A stretch of 39,338 bases of DNA from Candidatus Aminicenantota bacterium. GTDB lineage: Bacteria > Acidobacteriota > Aminicenantia > Aminicenantales > UBA4085. Below are positions 18,502 to 28,129 of this stretch, in pieces. A program made the translations under genes and the position numbers. The notes beneath the pieces are model-generated. The model was not told where the DNA came from. It saw only the letters and a list, made by a program, of their open reading frames with translations, and searched no databases. The stretch is from contig JAUYDS010000095.1 in the NCBI GenBank assembly GCA_030691735.1, forward strand, positions 1 to 39,338, read 5' to 3'. Position 1 is the stretch's first letter, and every line of letters begins with the position of its first letter.

Positions 18502-21417
18502 ATGAGTCGTAACAAATGGTTTATTTTCGCGATGTTCTGTTCTGTCCTTCTCGTGACCGCGGCGGGTCTTCACGCCCAGGCCACGACAGGAACGTTGCGC
18601 GGCTTCGTCACCGATGACAAAGGGGAGATCCTCCCCGGCGTGACCCTCGAGATCTCGAGCTCGTCCTTGATGACGCCGCGTTCGACCGTCTCGGACGCCC
18701 GAGGCGGCTATCGCTTCATGTATCTTCCTCCGGGCACTTATACGATCTGCGCCAAGCTCCAGAACTTTGAAACCTGCTGGCTCCGGGGCGTCCCGGTCCA
18801 GGTCGGGAACACCTCGACGGCGGACGTCCGGCTGAAGCTCGGGACGCTCGAGAACGAGATCCGAGTTACGGCTGAAGCTCCGCTGATCGACCTCGAGAAG
18901 AGCCAGAAGAACTACAACCTCCAGGTCGAATTGCTCGAGACTATCCCCCTCGCCCCGCGGGCGACCTACGTCGACGCTTTCTTCGTTCTGCCCGGCGTCG
19001 CCGGGGCGTCCCTCAACTCGCCCCTCGTCAACGCCGGGAGCGTCACCCACAACCTCGTCAACTCGACCTACTTCTGGTCCCAGCACAACCAGGACGACGG
19101 CTACGAGAACAAGATCCTGGTCGACGGGATGGAGATCAACGACTCCATGAGCGGGACCTCGTACGCGAATTTCAACTACGAGGCCATCCAGGAGATCGAC
19201 GTCAAGACGGCCGGCGCCGGGGCCGAGTTCGGCAATGCCCGCTCTTCGTTCATGAGCATCGTCACGAAGTCGGGAGGGAACACCTTCCAGGCCTCGCTGT
19301 TCGCCCAGATCCAGCCCCGCTCCTTCAACTGGAGCAACGTCCCGGGCGGCGCGGCGGCCATGCGCAGCTACTATATTCCCAACCTCAACCTCAGCGGCCC
19401 GATCATCAAGGACAAGCTGTGGTTCATGGCCTCCTATAAGTACAACAACGAGATCTCGCAGTACGCCAACACGATCGTGACCAAGGAGCTGCTGCAGGAG
19501 ACCAAGGGCCACATGCCCTACTTCAAGCTGACCTGGCAGCCGGCGGCGAAGCACACCATCAGCGCCGTCTACCAGAACGACTATCAAACGGTCGACGGCG
19601 GCTCCTATGCCAGTGCGATCTACGGCACCGTGGCCACCGCCCAGCAATACCGCCAGGGCGGCCCGATGTACTCCCTGACGTGGCGCTGGCTGATGTCCGA
19701 CAGCCTCTATTTGAACTTCATCGCCGGATACGTAACTAAGCCCCGGGACAATTATTCGACGTCGACGGAACCCCGCACCTCCTACACGGAGCGCGCCCAG
19801 GGCGGTTCGACCCTTCTTGTCGACAAGGGCTACGGTGAGGACTATTACTCGACGCGGGACAACCTCCTCCTGAGCGGCAGTCTGACCTACTACGCCGAGA
19901 ACCTCTTCAACTCGGGCGCTCATGAGCTCAAGTTCGGCGCCGACATCCGTCCCTGGAACCACGTCACCCGAACGCGGAAATACTGGATGGACGAGTTCGG
20001 GTACTATCAGCTCCGCTACGGCCTGGACTACGCGACTTACGGCCTCAGCGCGCCGTACGTCTACCGCGGCTACAACGTCAAGGCCGCTCCCGGGACCCCC
20101 CAGGACCGCTACGACAACGAGGTCGTCGTCTCGAGCGAGAACTTCTTCCTCCAGGACACCTGGGTCGTGAGCAAGAACCTAGCCATTTCGGCCGGCCTGC
20201 GGTGGGAACACCAGAAAGAGAACATGTACTACCGCAACGAGATCCCGGCTTGGATGGACGCGATCTACTCGGACATGCGGAACAACATCGAGTTCGACGA
20301 CTCAGGCTTGGCCCCCCGCATCGGGGTCACCTACAACTGGGAGAAGGTCGGCGTCTTCAAGTTCCACTTCGGCCGCTACTTCGAGTTCGTCGGGACGGGT
20401 GACTACAACAACTACTCCCGGGTGATCGCCTTCGGCGAGTACCGGATGAGCACGGCGAACATCGGGAAGGGCAAGGAGTTCATGACCGTCTACAACGATC
20501 CTCCGCTCGCCTACGCCCCCGACTACAACAAGAACATGAAGGCCGAGTACAACGACGAGTTCACCGTCTCCTTCGAGCGGGAGATCCTGAAGAACCTGGC
20601 CTTCGACACGACGTTCATCTACCGGGCCATCAACACCTCCTACATGGAGGACGTGAACGCCGTTTTCACGAACGGGGCCTTCACCGGACGGGTCTTCCCC
20701 GACTTCGACACGATCTGGATGCGGACCTGGCACGAGGGAGATGCCCGGCGATGGAAGTTCGACTACAAGGGTCTCCAGTTCAACATCAAACGGAACTTCA
20801 CCGGCAATTGGGGCCTGATGGCCAACTACTCCCTGATGTGGAGGACGTACTACAAGCTGGCCTTCGACCCGACCGACGCGAAGCAGTTCGTCTACGCTTC
20901 GGCGCGCGATCTCGACATGGTCAACTACGGCATCGGCTGGGTCTTCCATATCTCGACCTTCTACCGGCTCCCCTGGGACATCCTCCTCTCCACCTACATC
21001 AGCGGACAAGCCGGGATCTATCAGGCCGACACGACCGGCGATTACGCCTGGGACGCCACGGCCCCGACGATCAAGCTGGCCCCGGGCCAGACGGGCACGG
21101 TCCGGACGGTCTCCGACATCGTCTTCCAGGCGAAGAACAACTATTTCGCCGGCAAGAAGTGGGGCGCTCAAGGCCGCTACACCGACAACATCTGGAGCGT
21201 CAACGTCCGTCTGGCCAAAGGCGTCAAGATCGGCAAGTACCGGTTCGAATTCGCCTGCGACTTCTACAACGTCTTCAACTGGGCGGGCTATTCGAGCTAC
21301 GAATCGTCCGATGTCCGCCGCAATTTCGCGGATTCCGCGGGCATCAACCGCTACCTGAACAAGATCGGACCGCAGTCGCCGCGCGCAGCGCAGTTGACGT
21401 TCAAGGTCGAGTTCTAA
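18502..21417 (+). CDS. Oar-like TonB-dependent receptor with N-terminal carboxypeptidase-regulatory-like domain, 1
   Basis: Signal peptide; TTGTLRGFVTDDKGEILPGVTLEISSSSLMTPRSTVSDARGGYRFMYLPPGTYTI; plug LVDGMEINDSMSGTSYANFNYEAIQEIDVKTAGAGAEFGNARSSFMSIVTKSGGN; terminal aromatic FKVEF. Confidence 0.93.
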   Translation: MSRNKWFIFAMFCSVLLVTAAGLHAQATTGTLRGFVTDDKGEILPGVTLEISSSSLMTPRSTVSDARGGYRFMYLPPGTYTICAKLQNFETCWLRGVPVQVGNTSTADVRLKLGTLENEIRVTAEAPLIDLEKSQKNYNLQVELLETIPLAPRATYVDAFFVLPGVAGASLNSPLVNAGSVTHNLVNSTYFWSQHNQDDGYENKILVDGMEINDSMSGTSYANFNYEAIQEIDVKTAGAGAEFGNARSSFMSIVTKSGGNTFQASLFAQIQPRSFNWSNVPGGAAAMRSYYIPNLNLSGPIIKDKLWFMASYKYNNEISQYANTIVTKELLQETKGHMPYFKLTWQPAAKHTISAVYQNDYQTVDGGSYASAIYGTVATAQQYRQGGPMYSLTWRWLMSDSLYLNFIAGYVTKPRDNYSTSTEPRTSYTERAQGGSTLLVDKGYGEDYYSTRDNLLLSGSLTYYAENLFNSGAHELKFGADIRPWNHVTRTRKYWMDEFGYYQLRYGLDYATYGLSAPYVYRGYNVKAAPGTPQDRYDNEVVVSSENFFLQDTWVVSKNLAISAGLRWEHQKENMYYRNEIPAWMDAIYSDMRNNIEFDDSGLAPRIGVTYNWEKVGVFKFHFGRYFEFVGTGDYNNYSRVIAFGEYRMSTANIGKGKEFMTVYNDPPLAYAPDYNKNMKAEYNDEFTVSFEREILKNLAFDTTFIYRAINTSYMEDVNAVFTNGAFTGRVFPDFDTIWMRTWHEGDARRWKFDYKGLQFNIKRNFTGNWGLMANYSLMWRTYYKLAFDPTDAKQFVYASARDLDMVNYGIGWVFHISTFYRLPWDILLSTYISGQAGIYQADTTGDYAWDATAPTIKLAPGQTGTVRTVSDIVFQAKNNYFAGKKWGAQGRYTDNIWSVNVRLAKGVKIGKYRFEFACDFYNVFNWAGYSSYESSDVRRNFADSAGINRYLNKIGPQSPRAAQLTFKVEF

Positions 21418-21448
21418 GCGACCGAACGGTCCGCGACAGAGATTCTTG

Positions 21449-21500
21449 GGCGGGTCATCGCCAGGCCAAAGATCTCGGCGATGACCCGCCGTTTTATTTT
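21449..21500 (+). terminator. Rho-independent terminator after TonB receptor 1
   Basis: Perfect 14-bp inverted repeat GGCGGGTCATCGCC (21449-21462) / GGCGATGACCCGCC (21477-21490) followed by GTTTTATTTT. Confidence 0.9.
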
Positions 21501-21511
21501 AAGGAGAGAGC

Positions 21512-23305
21512 ATGTCCATCCGCCTGAGATCATGGATCCTTCCTGGACTAGGGCTCGGCCTGGTCCTCGTTCTCGCCGCCTGCAGCACCGGTCCGGCCGC
21601 TGATCCCGCCTCGCCGGCGGGTGCTCCGCGGACCGTGTCTCTCGCCGAGGCCGAGGCTTGGGCCCAGAAAACCCTCGGGACGCTCTCTCTCGAGCGCAAG
21701 ATCGGCCAGATGATCTGCGCCGAAATGCGCGGTGAATTCATCGCTGAGGACGATCCCCGCTACCAAAGCTGGCTCAGCCTTGCCCGCGATCACGGGGTCG
21801 GAGCATTCGTCCTCTACGGCGGCACGCCCCAGGACACGGCCGCCCTCCTGAACCGCCTCCAGAAAGCGGCTGACTTGCCCCTCCTCATCTCCTCCGATTT
21901 CGAGGGCGGCCCGGGCCAGCAGATCGTCGGGGCGACGGAATTCCCGGCCAACATGGCCCTCTCCGCCATCGGCTCCGAGGACCTCGCCTACCAGGTCGGG
22001 AAGGCGGGGGCGGCCGAAGGCCGGGCCGTCGGCATCCACATCACATATTCCCCCGTGGTCGATATCCAGACCCGCCCCGACAATCCCGTCCTTGGCGTGC
22101 GTTCCTTCGGCGCCGACATGGACCTCCTTGGCCGGATGGCCGGAGCCTATATCCGCGGCTATCAGGAGAACGGGATGCTGGCCACGGCCAAGCACTACCC
22201 GGGCCGGGGCGAGGTCGAGTTGATCGCCGGGACGGAATACACCATTAATCGCAAGCCCGCCGACCGTGTCGAGGCCGAGGACTTTCTCGCCTTCAAGAAG
22301 GCTATCGACGCGGGCGTGGCCTATATCATGAGCGAACATATCGCCATTCCATCGGTCACCGAAGGCTCGGACCTGCCGGCCAGCGTCGAGAAGCGGCTGG
22401 CCACGGACTGGCTCCGCGGCCGCCTCGGCTTCCAGGGCATCCTGACGACCGACGACATGTGGTACGAGAAAGTCGTCCAGAGGTTCGGCGCGGTCGAAGC
22501 CTGCGTCCTGGCCGTCGAAGCCGGCCACGACGCCGTCCTCAAGCCCGCCGATCCCGTGGCGACAATCCGCGGATTGGTCGAGGCCGTGAAGTCGGGACGG
22601 ATCCCCGAGGCCCGGATCGACTCCTCGGTCAAGAAGATCCTGACCTGGAAGGCGCGGCTCGACCTGCCCCGCAACCGGTTCGTGGACGAGAGCCATGTCG
22701 CCTCCGTCGTCGGCCGGCAGTCCCACAAAGCCCTCCTCCAGAAGATCGCCGACGAATCCCTAACCCTGGTCAAGAACGACGGCTTCTTCCCCTCCACGGC
22801 GGACAAGCTCGGATCGATCGTCCATGTCACGATCCAGAGAAGAGAGGTCGATCCCGTCCCGGCCCTGGTCGATGCCAAGATTAAGGCCGCCTTCCCGAAG
22901 ACGAGGACTTTTTTCCTCGGCCCCACGACGGCCAAGGAGCGTTACGCCGAAGCTGTGAAAGCAGCGCAGGCGGCGGACACCGTCGTCATTTCTCTCTTCC
23001 ATCCCCGGACGGCCTATAAAGACAACGGGCCGTTGAAGCCCGCCGACCTGGAATTCCTGAACCGGATCATCGCGGCCAAGCCGAAGACCACAATCGCCGT
23101 CGCCTACGGGAATCCCTACCTGGCCGCGGGGCTGAAAAACGCCGCCGCGTTCGCCGTCGGGTACGGGGAGGGAGGCTTCTTCGGCAACCAGATCGTCTAT
23201 GCCGATTCCTTCATTCGCCTGCTCAAAGGCGAGATCAAGCCGGCCGGAAAGCTCCCCGTGAACGTCTCGGTCGATTTCCCCGTCGGAACCGGGGTTCGCT
23301 ACTGA
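21512..23305 (+). CDS. Two-domain GH3-family lipoprotein (beta-N-acetylhexosaminidase/glucosidase-like)
   Basis: Lipobox VLAAC; KIGQMICAEM, SSDFEGGPGQQIVGATEFPANMAL, KHYPGRGE, GFQGILTTDDM; C-terminal (alpha/beta) sandwich domain. Confidence 0.85.
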   Translation: MSIRLRSWILPGLGLGLVLVLAACSTGPAADPASPAGAPRTVSLAEAEAWAQKTLGTLSLERKIGQMICAEMRGEFIAEDDPRYQSWLSLARDHGVGAFVLYGGTPQDTAALLNRLQKAADLPLLISSDFEGGPGQQIVGATEFPANMALSAIGSEDLAYQVGKAGAAEGRAVGIHITYSPVVDIQTRPDNPVLGVRSFGADMDLLGRMAGAYIRGYQENGMLATAKHYPGRGEVELIAGTEYTINRKPADRVEAEDFLAFKKAIDAGVAYIMSEHIAIPSVTEGSDLPASVEKRLATDWLRGRLGFQGILTTDDMWYEKVVQRFGAVEACVLAVEAGHDAVLKPADPVATIRGLVEAVKSGRIPEARIDSSVKKILTWKARLDLPRNRFVDESHVASVVGRQSHKALLQKIADESLTLVKNDGFFPSTADKLGSIVHVTIQRREVDPVPALVDAKIKAAFPKTRTFFLGPTTAKERYAEAVKAAQAADTVVISLFHPRTAYKDNGPLKPADLEFLNRIIAAKPKTTIAVAYGNPYLAAGLKNAAAFAVGYGEGGFFGNQIVYADSFIRLLKGEIKPAGKLPVNVSVDFPVGTGVRY

Positions 23306-23360
23306 ACATCGACCGGTCCGGGCGTTACGGACGAACGCCCGCCGGACAGGAGGGACTCTC

Positions 23361-25310
23361 ATGATGCGTCGTATCATCCTCGCCCTGATCATCGCCGGAA
23401 GCCTGACCGCCTTCGCCCAGGACCAGCTGAGCGTCATCACCCGCAAGCAGCCCGGGCAACGGATGCGGAATTCGAGCGGCCTCTTCGACCCGGAGTCCAA
23501 TGCCGACGCCTTCCACATCGACCCGGGCGAGACCGTTGTCCTGGCCGACCTCGACGGACCCGGCGAGATCCAGCACATCTGGTTCACCATCGGCGCGTAC
23601 GAGCGCCGCTATCCGCGGACCATGGTCTTTCGTATCTATTGGGACGGCGCGGACGTGCCGTCCGTGGAGTCCCCGATCGGCGATTTCTTCGCCGCCGGGA
23701 ACGGCATGCGGGCCAACGTCAGCACCCTGCCGATCGAGGTGACCTCGTACGGCCGGGCCCTCAACTGCTACTGGAAGATGCCGTTCGCCCGGAAAGCCCG
23801 CCTGACCATGACGAACGAAGGCGCCGAGGCCATCACTTCGTGCTACTTTTATATCGACTGGGCCAAGCTCGATACCCTTCCGCCCGAGACTCTGTACTTC
23901 CATGCCCGGTATAACCAGGAATGGCCGGTCACGCCGTTCGCCCCGTACACGCTCCTCCAGGTCGACGGCGACGGCCAGTACGTCGGGAGCGTCATCAGCC
24001 TTCATTGTTCGGTCGGGAGCTGGTTCGGGGAATCCGACGATCATTTCTATATCGACGGCGAGGAGGAACCGAGCCTGATCGGGACGGGCTTCGAGGACTA
24101 TTTCTCGGACGCCTGGAATCTCCGCTTATTCAGCAACCTGAACGCCGGGATCACCATCCGCGAATGGAACGGCGAAGACGCCCGGATTACCGGATACAAG
24201 TGGCACATCCAGGACCCGGTGATGTTTAAGAAGTCGCTCAAGGTGGATGTGGAGCGCCGGAGCTATGTTGCCGTGACCGATCCGAAGACGGGTCAGGTCG
24301 CCCCCGGCGATTTCAAGTACCGGGCCGATTTCTGCTCCTCGGTCGCTTTCTGGTATCAGCGGACGATCGCCGCGCCGTGGAGGCCTTTCCCGAAGCTCCG
24401 CGAACGGCTCATGCCCGAGATCTGGGTCGAGCCGCGGGAGATGGCCGAGCTCCCGCTGGAGAAGGCCGTCCTGAGGACGTCCCCCGGTCTCAAGCCCCAG
24501 TCCGTATCCAACCGGACCGGTTGGCGGAAGCTGATGTTCTATATGTACAACGACAAGCCGGGCGCCTGGATCGAGATGCCCTTCCAGATCGACGAGGAGG
24601 GGCGGTATTCGACCTCGATCCTTCCCATTCTCTTCCGGGAGAACGGGATCTGGAAGGTCAGCCTCAAGGGCCCGGGATTCGATAAGGTCCTTGACCCGAA
24701 ATTCGACCTCTGGGATCCGTATCTCGCTTGGAAGGAAAACTATCCCGAGAACGAGGTGTTCGGGACGAACATCGAGAAAAAAATGGGCATCTTCGACCTG
24801 CGTCCGGGCGATTATGTCTTCCGTTTCGAATGCGTCGGCGCCCATCCCTTCTCCATCGACGCAAAAACGGGGAAAAACGGCTACAGCCTTCGCCTCGACG
24901 GCATCTCCGTCCGCCGCCTCCCCTGGGGCGATATGAGCGAATGGTACCGCGATTATCTGAAAAAGGAAGAAGCGCTTTTCGCCCGCAAGATCGCCCAGGC
25001 GAAAGCGACCGTGGCCGAGCTGGCCAAGTCCATCCAGGCCTTCCAGAAAGACTGGGGTCGGTATCCCGAGACCCTGGACCTCCTCGTCACCCGGCCCGCG
25101 GACCTGAACCGGAGCTGGGCCAGCCGGGCGGGACAGTGGCCGTATTACAAGGGCGACCGCATCCCCCTCGATCCCTGGGGGCAGAAATATCGATTTCTCG
25201 ATCCGGGCCGCTACAATCCCGGCTCCTTCGACGTCTGGTCCGTCCACGGCAATAGCCGCAATCCGTCGGGTTGGATCGGGAACTGGACACCCCTTCCCTC
25301 CAAAAAATAG
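23361..25310 (+). CDS. DUF2961 / GH172-family protein with C-terminal GspG-like (T2SSG) domain
   Basis: RIYWDGADVPSVESPIGDFFAAGNGMRANVSTLPIEV and WFGESDDHFYIDGEEEPSLIGTGFEDYFSDAW (DUF2961); C-terminus VAELAKSIQAFQKDWGRYPETLDLL...LDPWGQKYRFLDPGRYNPGSFDVWSVHGNSRN resembles the pseudopilin GspG. Confidence 0.88.
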   Translation: MMRRIILALIIAGSLTAFAQDQLSVITRKQPGQRMRNSSGLFDPESNADAFHIDPGETVVLADLDGPGEIQHIWFTIGAYERRYPRTMVFRIYWDGADVPSVESPIGDFFAAGNGMRANVSTLPIEVTSYGRALNCYWKMPFARKARLTMTNEGAEAITSCYFYIDWAKLDTLPPETLYFHARYNQEWPVTPFAPYTLLQVDGDGQYVGSVISLHCSVGSWFGESDDHFYIDGEEEPSLIGTGFEDYFSDAWNLRLFSNLNAGITIREWNGEDARITGYKWHIQDPVMFKKSLKVDVERRSYVAVTDPKTGQVAPGDFKYRADFCSSVAFWYQRTIAAPWRPFPKLRERLMPEIWVEPREMAELPLEKAVLRTSPGLKPQSVSNRTGWRKLMFYMYNDKPGAWIEMPFQIDEEGRYSTSILPILFRENGIWKVSLKGPGFDKVLDPKFDLWDPYLAWKENYPENEVFGTNIEKKMGIFDLRPGDYVFRFECVGAHPFSIDAKTGKNGYSLRLDGISVRRLPWGDMSEWYRDYLKKEEALFARKIAQAKATVAELAKSIQAFQKDWGRYPETLDLLVTRPADLNRSWASRAGQWPYYKGDRIPLDPWGQKYRFLDPGRYNPGSFDVWSVHGNSRNPSGWIGNWTPLPSKK

Positions 25311-25319
25311 GAGGTTCAC

Positions 25320-26408
25320 GTGTCCGCTTACGAAATGAAACGCCGCTCGTTCTTCGCCGGGCTCGTCGGCGCATGGATGGCGGGCCCGACCGTGGGAAAG
25401 CTCACCGCCCGGTCGGCTCGTCAGGGATCTCCCCGACGCCCGCTCATCGTCACCAGCAAGACGAACCCTTACGTGAAAGAAGCCGTCACCGCCGCCGCTT
25501 GGGACGTTCTCCAAAAGGGCGGCACCCCCCTCGACGCGGCCGAGAAAGCCGTCAATGTCGCCGAGCTCGATCCGCGGGACCCGTCGGTCGGCTATGGCGG
25601 GGATCCCAATGAAGAGGGTTTCCTCCAGCTTGACGCCGCGGTCATGGACGGAGCCAGGGGGAACATTGCCGGCGCCGTCGCCTCCCTGGAAAACATCAAG
25701 ACGCCCTGCTCGGTCGCCCGTCTGGTCATGGAGCGGACAGATCACCTCCTCCTTGTCGGTAAGGGCGCCCTGAAATTCGCCAAGATGCACGGTTTCAAGG
25801 AGGAGGATTTATTAACCGAGGAGGCCCGCCGACACTGGCGGGACTGGAAGGAAAACCTCAGCGACCGGGATTATTATCTGGCGCCCGACAAGCGCTTCAA
25901 GCCCGAGGGCGGGGGGACGATCAACGTCCTCGTCCTCGACGCCAAGGGAGACATGGCCGGCGTGACGAGCACGGTCGGGCACCGCTTCAAGATCGTCGGC
26001 CGGGTCGGCGACTCGCCGATCATCGGGGCGGGGCTTTACGTCGACAACGCCGTCGGCGCCGCCGGGGCGACCGGCCACGGGGAAGAATCGATCAAGGTCT
26101 GCGCGAGCTTCCTGGCCGTCGAGAAGATGCGCGAAGGCCGTTCTCCCCTGGAGGCCTGCCGATACGTCTGCCAACGGATCATCGACCGCCACAAAGGTCG
26201 GCCGCTGTTCGGTTTTAAGATCGTCGCTTTGAATAAAAACGGAGATCACGGCTGCTGTTCCATCCGCGGACAGATCGACGCCGCAACGAATAAAGTCGTC
26301 GGGCTCGGTTTCGCCGTCCACGATGAGAAGGGACACCGGATCGAGCCCGGACTGGCCCTCCTCCCTCCCATGAGCGCCGCGGAGCGGAGCTCCGTACCGT
26401 GGCGTTGA
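25320..26408 (+). CDS. Glycosylasparaginase (N4-(beta-N-acetylglucosaminyl)-L-asparaginase)-like Ntn hydrolase, Tat-like signal
   Basis: MKRRSFFAGLVGAW leader; VGYGGDPNEEGFLQLDAAVMDG; GTINVLVLDAKGDMAGVTSTVG...GRVGDSPIIGAGLYVDNAVGAAGATGHGEESIK; GTG start with SD ggagg. Confidence 0.9.
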   Translation: MSAYEMKRRSFFAGLVGAWMAGPTVGKLTARSARQGSPRRPLIVTSKTNPYVKEAVTAAAWDVLQKGGTPLDAAEKAVNVAELDPRDPSVGYGGDPNEEGFLQLDAAVMDGARGNIAGAVASLENIKTPCSVARLVMERTDHLLLVGKGALKFAKMHGFKEEDLLTEEARRHWRDWKENLSDRDYYLAPDKRFKPEGGGTINVLVLDAKGDMAGVTSTVGHRFKIVGRVGDSPIIGAGLYVDNAVGAAGATGHGEESIKVCASFLAVEKMREGRSPLEACRYVCQRIIDRHKGRPLFGFKIVALNKNGDHGCCSIRGQIDAATNKVVGLGFAVHDEKGHRIEPGLALLPPMSAAERSSVPWR

Positions 26409-26427
26409 ACTTCCCGAAGGAGATCCC

Positions 26428-28077
26428 ATGAAAGATCAGATGATTAAACGCAGATCGATCCTCTTCGTCGGCGTGCTGCTTGCCGCCGCCGCGCTGGTCC
26501 TTTCTTACGCCGCCGGCCGCCAGGCCGGGCTCGGCCAGGCCCCCCCGTTCCATACCGGCGGAACTCTCTTTCCGGAGCCTGGCCCGGCCGTAGCGCCTGC
26601 CGGTCCGGTTCAGGCCGATACGCCGATGATGCTCCTGGCCCGGCCGAAGAATTTCTCGGCCGCCCGGGTCAGCTCCTTCGCCCGGAACGGCCTCAACCTG
26701 GACACGCTCCCCGTCCCGGCCGATGGCCAGGAGGTGACGCTCGCCGACCTCAAGGGCCCCGGCGCCATCACCCACATCTGGATGACCTACCGCGGCGGGA
26801 GCGAGAATCTCATCCTCCGCATCTACTGGGACGGGAATCCCAATCCCAGCGTCGAAGCGCCCCTAGGGGATTTCTTCGGCGTGGGCATGGGCATCACGGT
26901 CCCCATCTCCAGCCAGCCCATCCAGTGCACCTCCGGCGGCCAGTCCAAGAACTGCTGGTGGTACATGCCCTACAACTCCTCTGCCCGAGTCACCTTGACG
27001 AACCTTCGTTCGCCGGACTTTTTCAAGAACACGAACGTCAACCTCCGTCACCAGAACCGTTTCTATTATCACGTGGAATACCAATCCTACAGCCAACCGG
27101 TGAAGGATCTCCGGTACTTCCATGCCCGCTTCCTCGAGACCGATCCCCCGGACCGCGGCAAGCCCGTGACGCTCCTCGACGTCGAAGGAGACGGCCATTT
27201 CGTCGGTGTCGTCCTGGGCAACCGCTCCCGGACGCCCGGCTGGTTCGGCGAGGGCGACGACATTTTCACCGTGGACGGCCGCCTGTCCATGGTCGGCACC
27301 GGGACCGAGGATTATTTTTGCGACGCTTGGGGCCTACGCGTGTTCAGCGAGCAATTCTTCGGCTGTCCGGTCTTCGAGGGCCGCGAGATCGGCCACCGCA
27401 CCAGCCTCTACCGCTTCCACATCAACGATCCCATCCCGTTCCGCAAATCGTTCAAGTTCGAGATCGAGCATTGGCCCTGGATCAGCGAGTTCCCCAACAC
27501 CGGGCGGGACTATTTCTCCAGCCTCGGGTTCTGGTATCAGAAGGGCTTCCATAAGCCCTGGCCGCGCCTGGGCAAGCTCATCCAGGCTGAGCCGTGGGAT
27601 CCGGCGAAAGGACGTTGGCACGTCGCCGACGCTCTCGAAGCGGAGGACCTGGCCATCCTGGGCTACAAGAGCGCCAAAGGCGAGGCCGGCCGGCCCGAGC
27701 GGCAGCTCCTCATGCCGAACCAGAGCGGCGACCACATGCTCCTCTTCGACTCCGGCGGCTCGGGCGAAGTCTCGCTCGCCGTGCCCGCGGAGCGGGAAGG
27801 CCTGTACACGGTCAAGATCCACTTCCTCCGGGCCCCGGACTACGGGATCGTCCGCCTGGCCGTCAACGGTGCGCCCACCGGAGAGCCGATCGACCTGCAC
27901 CGGGCCTTTGTCGAGATGTTCCCCCGCGAAGTCTGGCCGCCCCAGGAATATGTCTTTAAGGATGTTCCGCTCAAGGCGGGCCTGAACACGTTCATCTTCG
28001 CGGTCAACGAGAAGAATGCCGAAGCGACTGGATCCAAGCTCGGAATCGACTGCCTGGTCCTGGGCCCGGCCCGCTGA
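26428..28077 (+). CDS. DUF2961 / GH172-family protein
   Basis: 549 aa; RIYWDGNPNPSVEAPLGDFFGVGMG; WFGEGDDIFTVDGRLSMVGTGTEDYFCDAW; C-terminal beta-sandwich-like extension. Confidence 0.88.
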   Translation: MKDQMIKRRSILFVGVLLAAAALVLSYAAGRQAGLGQAPPFHTGGTLFPEPGPAVAPAGPVQADTPMMLLARPKNFSAARVSSFARNGLNLDTLPVPADGQEVTLADLKGPGAITHIWMTYRGGSENLILRIYWDGNPNPSVEAPLGDFFGVGMGITVPISSQPIQCTSGGQSKNCWWYMPYNSSARVTLTNLRSPDFFKNTNVNLRHQNRFYYHVEYQSYSQPVKDLRYFHARFLETDPPDRGKPVTLLDVEGDGHFVGVVLGNRSRTPGWFGEGDDIFTVDGRLSMVGTGTEDYFCDAWGLRVFSEQFFGCPVFEGREIGHRTSLYRFHINDPIPFRKSFKFEIEHWPWISEFPNTGRDYFSSLGFWYQKGFHKPWPRLGKLIQAEPWDPAKGRWHVADALEAEDLAILGYKSAKGEAGRPERQLLMPNQSGDHMLLFDSGGSGEVSLAVPAEREGLYTVKIHFLRAPDYGIVRLAVNGAPTGEPIDLHRAFVEMFPREVWPPQEYVFKDVPLKAGLNTFIFAVNEKNAEATGSKLGIDCLVLGPAR

Positions 28078-28129
28078 GAGCGGTTCCCGGTCCGGAGGAC
28101 GACCTTCATCGGATAAGGAGAGACGAACC

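Noticed and set aside
24126-25790. 554-aa minus-strand ORF
   Set aside because: Antisense to the GH172-T2SSG and asparaginase genes; shadow composition.
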